Assembly: GCA_021808985.1 (NCBI GenBank)
Contig: JAKBAQ010000152.1
Location: 1 to 6,847 of the forward strand
Direction: 5' to 3'
Length of the DNA: 6,847 nt
Origin: Pseudomonadota bacterium
GTDB taxonomy: Bacteria; Pseudomonadota; Alphaproteobacteria; Acetobacterales; Acetobacteraceae
This document shows, piece by piece, positions 6,447-6,847 of the stretch. Positions within the stretch are counted from its first letter, which is position 1. Each line of letters opens with the position of its first letter. The translations under genes were made by a program, and so were the position numbers. Below the pieces are notes generated by a model, which ran no database searches, was not told where the DNA came from, and was given only the letters and a program-made list of their open reading frames with translations.

Positions 6447-6795
6447 CGGCGGCGCTCCGGCGGCTGACGAACCACTGCATGAGCACCCCGGTGACGACCA
6501 GACCGCACAGGGTGGATACCGGAATCGCGATGGCGAGGGCCAGGGCGTTCTGGCGCAGGACGGGTAGCTCGTTCACCACGCCGACGCCGGCGGGCACGAA
6601 GAGCAGGCCGAGATATTTCAGCAGACCTTGCGAGGCGTCGCGCAGATGCACGGAGGGGCCGCCGGTTTTGAGCAGATAGGCCAGCAGCAGCATGAGCCCG
6701 AGCACCGGGCCGGGCACCGGCAGGTAGGTTGCCGTGGCGACCACCGTGCCGGCCAGCTGGCAGAGCAGCAATATGAGCAATCCCCGAATCAGCAT
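6439..6795 (-). CDS. lrgA: LrgA/CidA-family holin-like membrane protein
   Basis: A 118-residue protein with four hydrophobic segments (about 4-22, 28-43, 60-76 and 84-106), the length and topology usual for LrgA/CidA. Signatures are YLPVPGPVLGLMLLL (24-38), matching the conserved proline-rich turn of the family, and LGLLFVPAGVGVV (62-74). The tail (SRRSAADA) is charged and polar. Members are likened to phage holins and work with LrgB, either in controlling murein hydrolases or as a small subunit of an organic-acid transporter. It is the first gene of a two-gene operon with lrgB. The ATG at 6795 is supported by a strong AGGAGG five bases upstream. The CDS ends in TAA inside lrgB. Confidence 0.95.
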   Translation of the reverse strand: MLIRGLLILLLCQLAGTVVATATYLPVPGPVLGLMLLLAYLLKTGGPSVHLRDASQGLLKYLGLLFVPAGVGVVNELPVLRQNALALAIAIPVSTLCGLVVTGVLMQWFVSRRSAADA

Positions 6796-6800
6796 CGCAC

Positions 6801-6806
6801 CCTCCT
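6801..6806 (-). promoter_or_regulatory. Strong ribosome binding site of lrgA
   Basis: Minus-strand AGGAGG is followed by five bases (GTGCG) and the ATG at 6795. This is the best Shine-Dalgarno match in the window and fixes the lrgA start. The neighbouring genes start from weaker sites. Confidence 0.75.
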
Positions 6807-6808
6807 CA

Positions 6809-6828
6809 CGCCGCGCGCCCGCGCGGCG
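6809..6828. repeat. GC-only 8-bp hairpin upstream of lrgA
   Basis: Bases 6809-6816 (CGCCGCGC) pair perfectly with 6821-6828 (GCGCGGCG) around the loop GCCC (6817-6820). It lies two bases upstream of the lrgA ribosome binding site and would fall in the 5' leader if transcription starts further upstream. No T-run follows. In DNA this rich in G and C such a hairpin can arise by chance; it could equally be the remains of a terminator for a gene outside the window. Confidence 0.3.
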
Positions 6829-6847
6829 GCGCGGGTGGGCCTGCGGG

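Overview
This window comes from a high-GC Gram-negative bacterium, most likely an alphaproteobacterium. The evidence is the strong G/C bias at third codon positions, tightly packed overlapping genes, and the style of the polysaccharide genes. An acetic-acid-bacteria relative (Acetobacteraceae) is possible, but that is a guess from gene style and not shown by the sequence. Six protein genes account for nearly all of the DNA. I see no rRNA, tRNA, CRISPR array, insertion sequence or phage gene.

Left part (1-4631), cell-surface polysaccharide. Three minus-strand genes, in transcription order: a UDP-glucose 6-dehydrogenase (4499-3192), a 566-residue protein joining a SAM methyltransferase domain to a GT-B-type glycosyltransferase domain (3141-1441, TTG start), and a zinc-knuckle SAM methyltransferase with a long helical C-terminal region (1441 down to the window edge, incomplete). 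The second and third genes overlap by one base (TGATG), and the first two are 50 bases apart, so they look like one operon. The third gene is easy to miss because it has no stop codon inside the window, yet its frame is open for 480 codons with clear methyltransferase motifs.

Middle part (4632-5702). Transcribed in the opposite direction is a WecA/WbpL-like polyprenyl-phosphate sugar-1-phosphate transferase. This is the membrane enzyme that puts the first sugar on the lipid carrier. A 132-base divergent spacer separates it from the dehydrogenase and carries an 11-bp bulged inverted repeat. Together these genes suggest assembly of a lipid-linked surface glycan: the WecA/WbpL-like enzyme starts the chain, the dehydrogenase supplies UDP-glucuronate, the fused protein may add a sugar and a methyl group, and the zinc-knuckle protein methylates another group. 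The order of steps and the substrates are inferred.

Right part (5712-6795). A two-gene lrgA-lrgB (cidA-cidB type) membrane operon on the minus strand converges on the WecA/WbpL-like gene with only 9 bases between them. It looks functionally unrelated to the polysaccharide genes. The last 52 bases hold its ribosome binding site and a GC-only hairpin.
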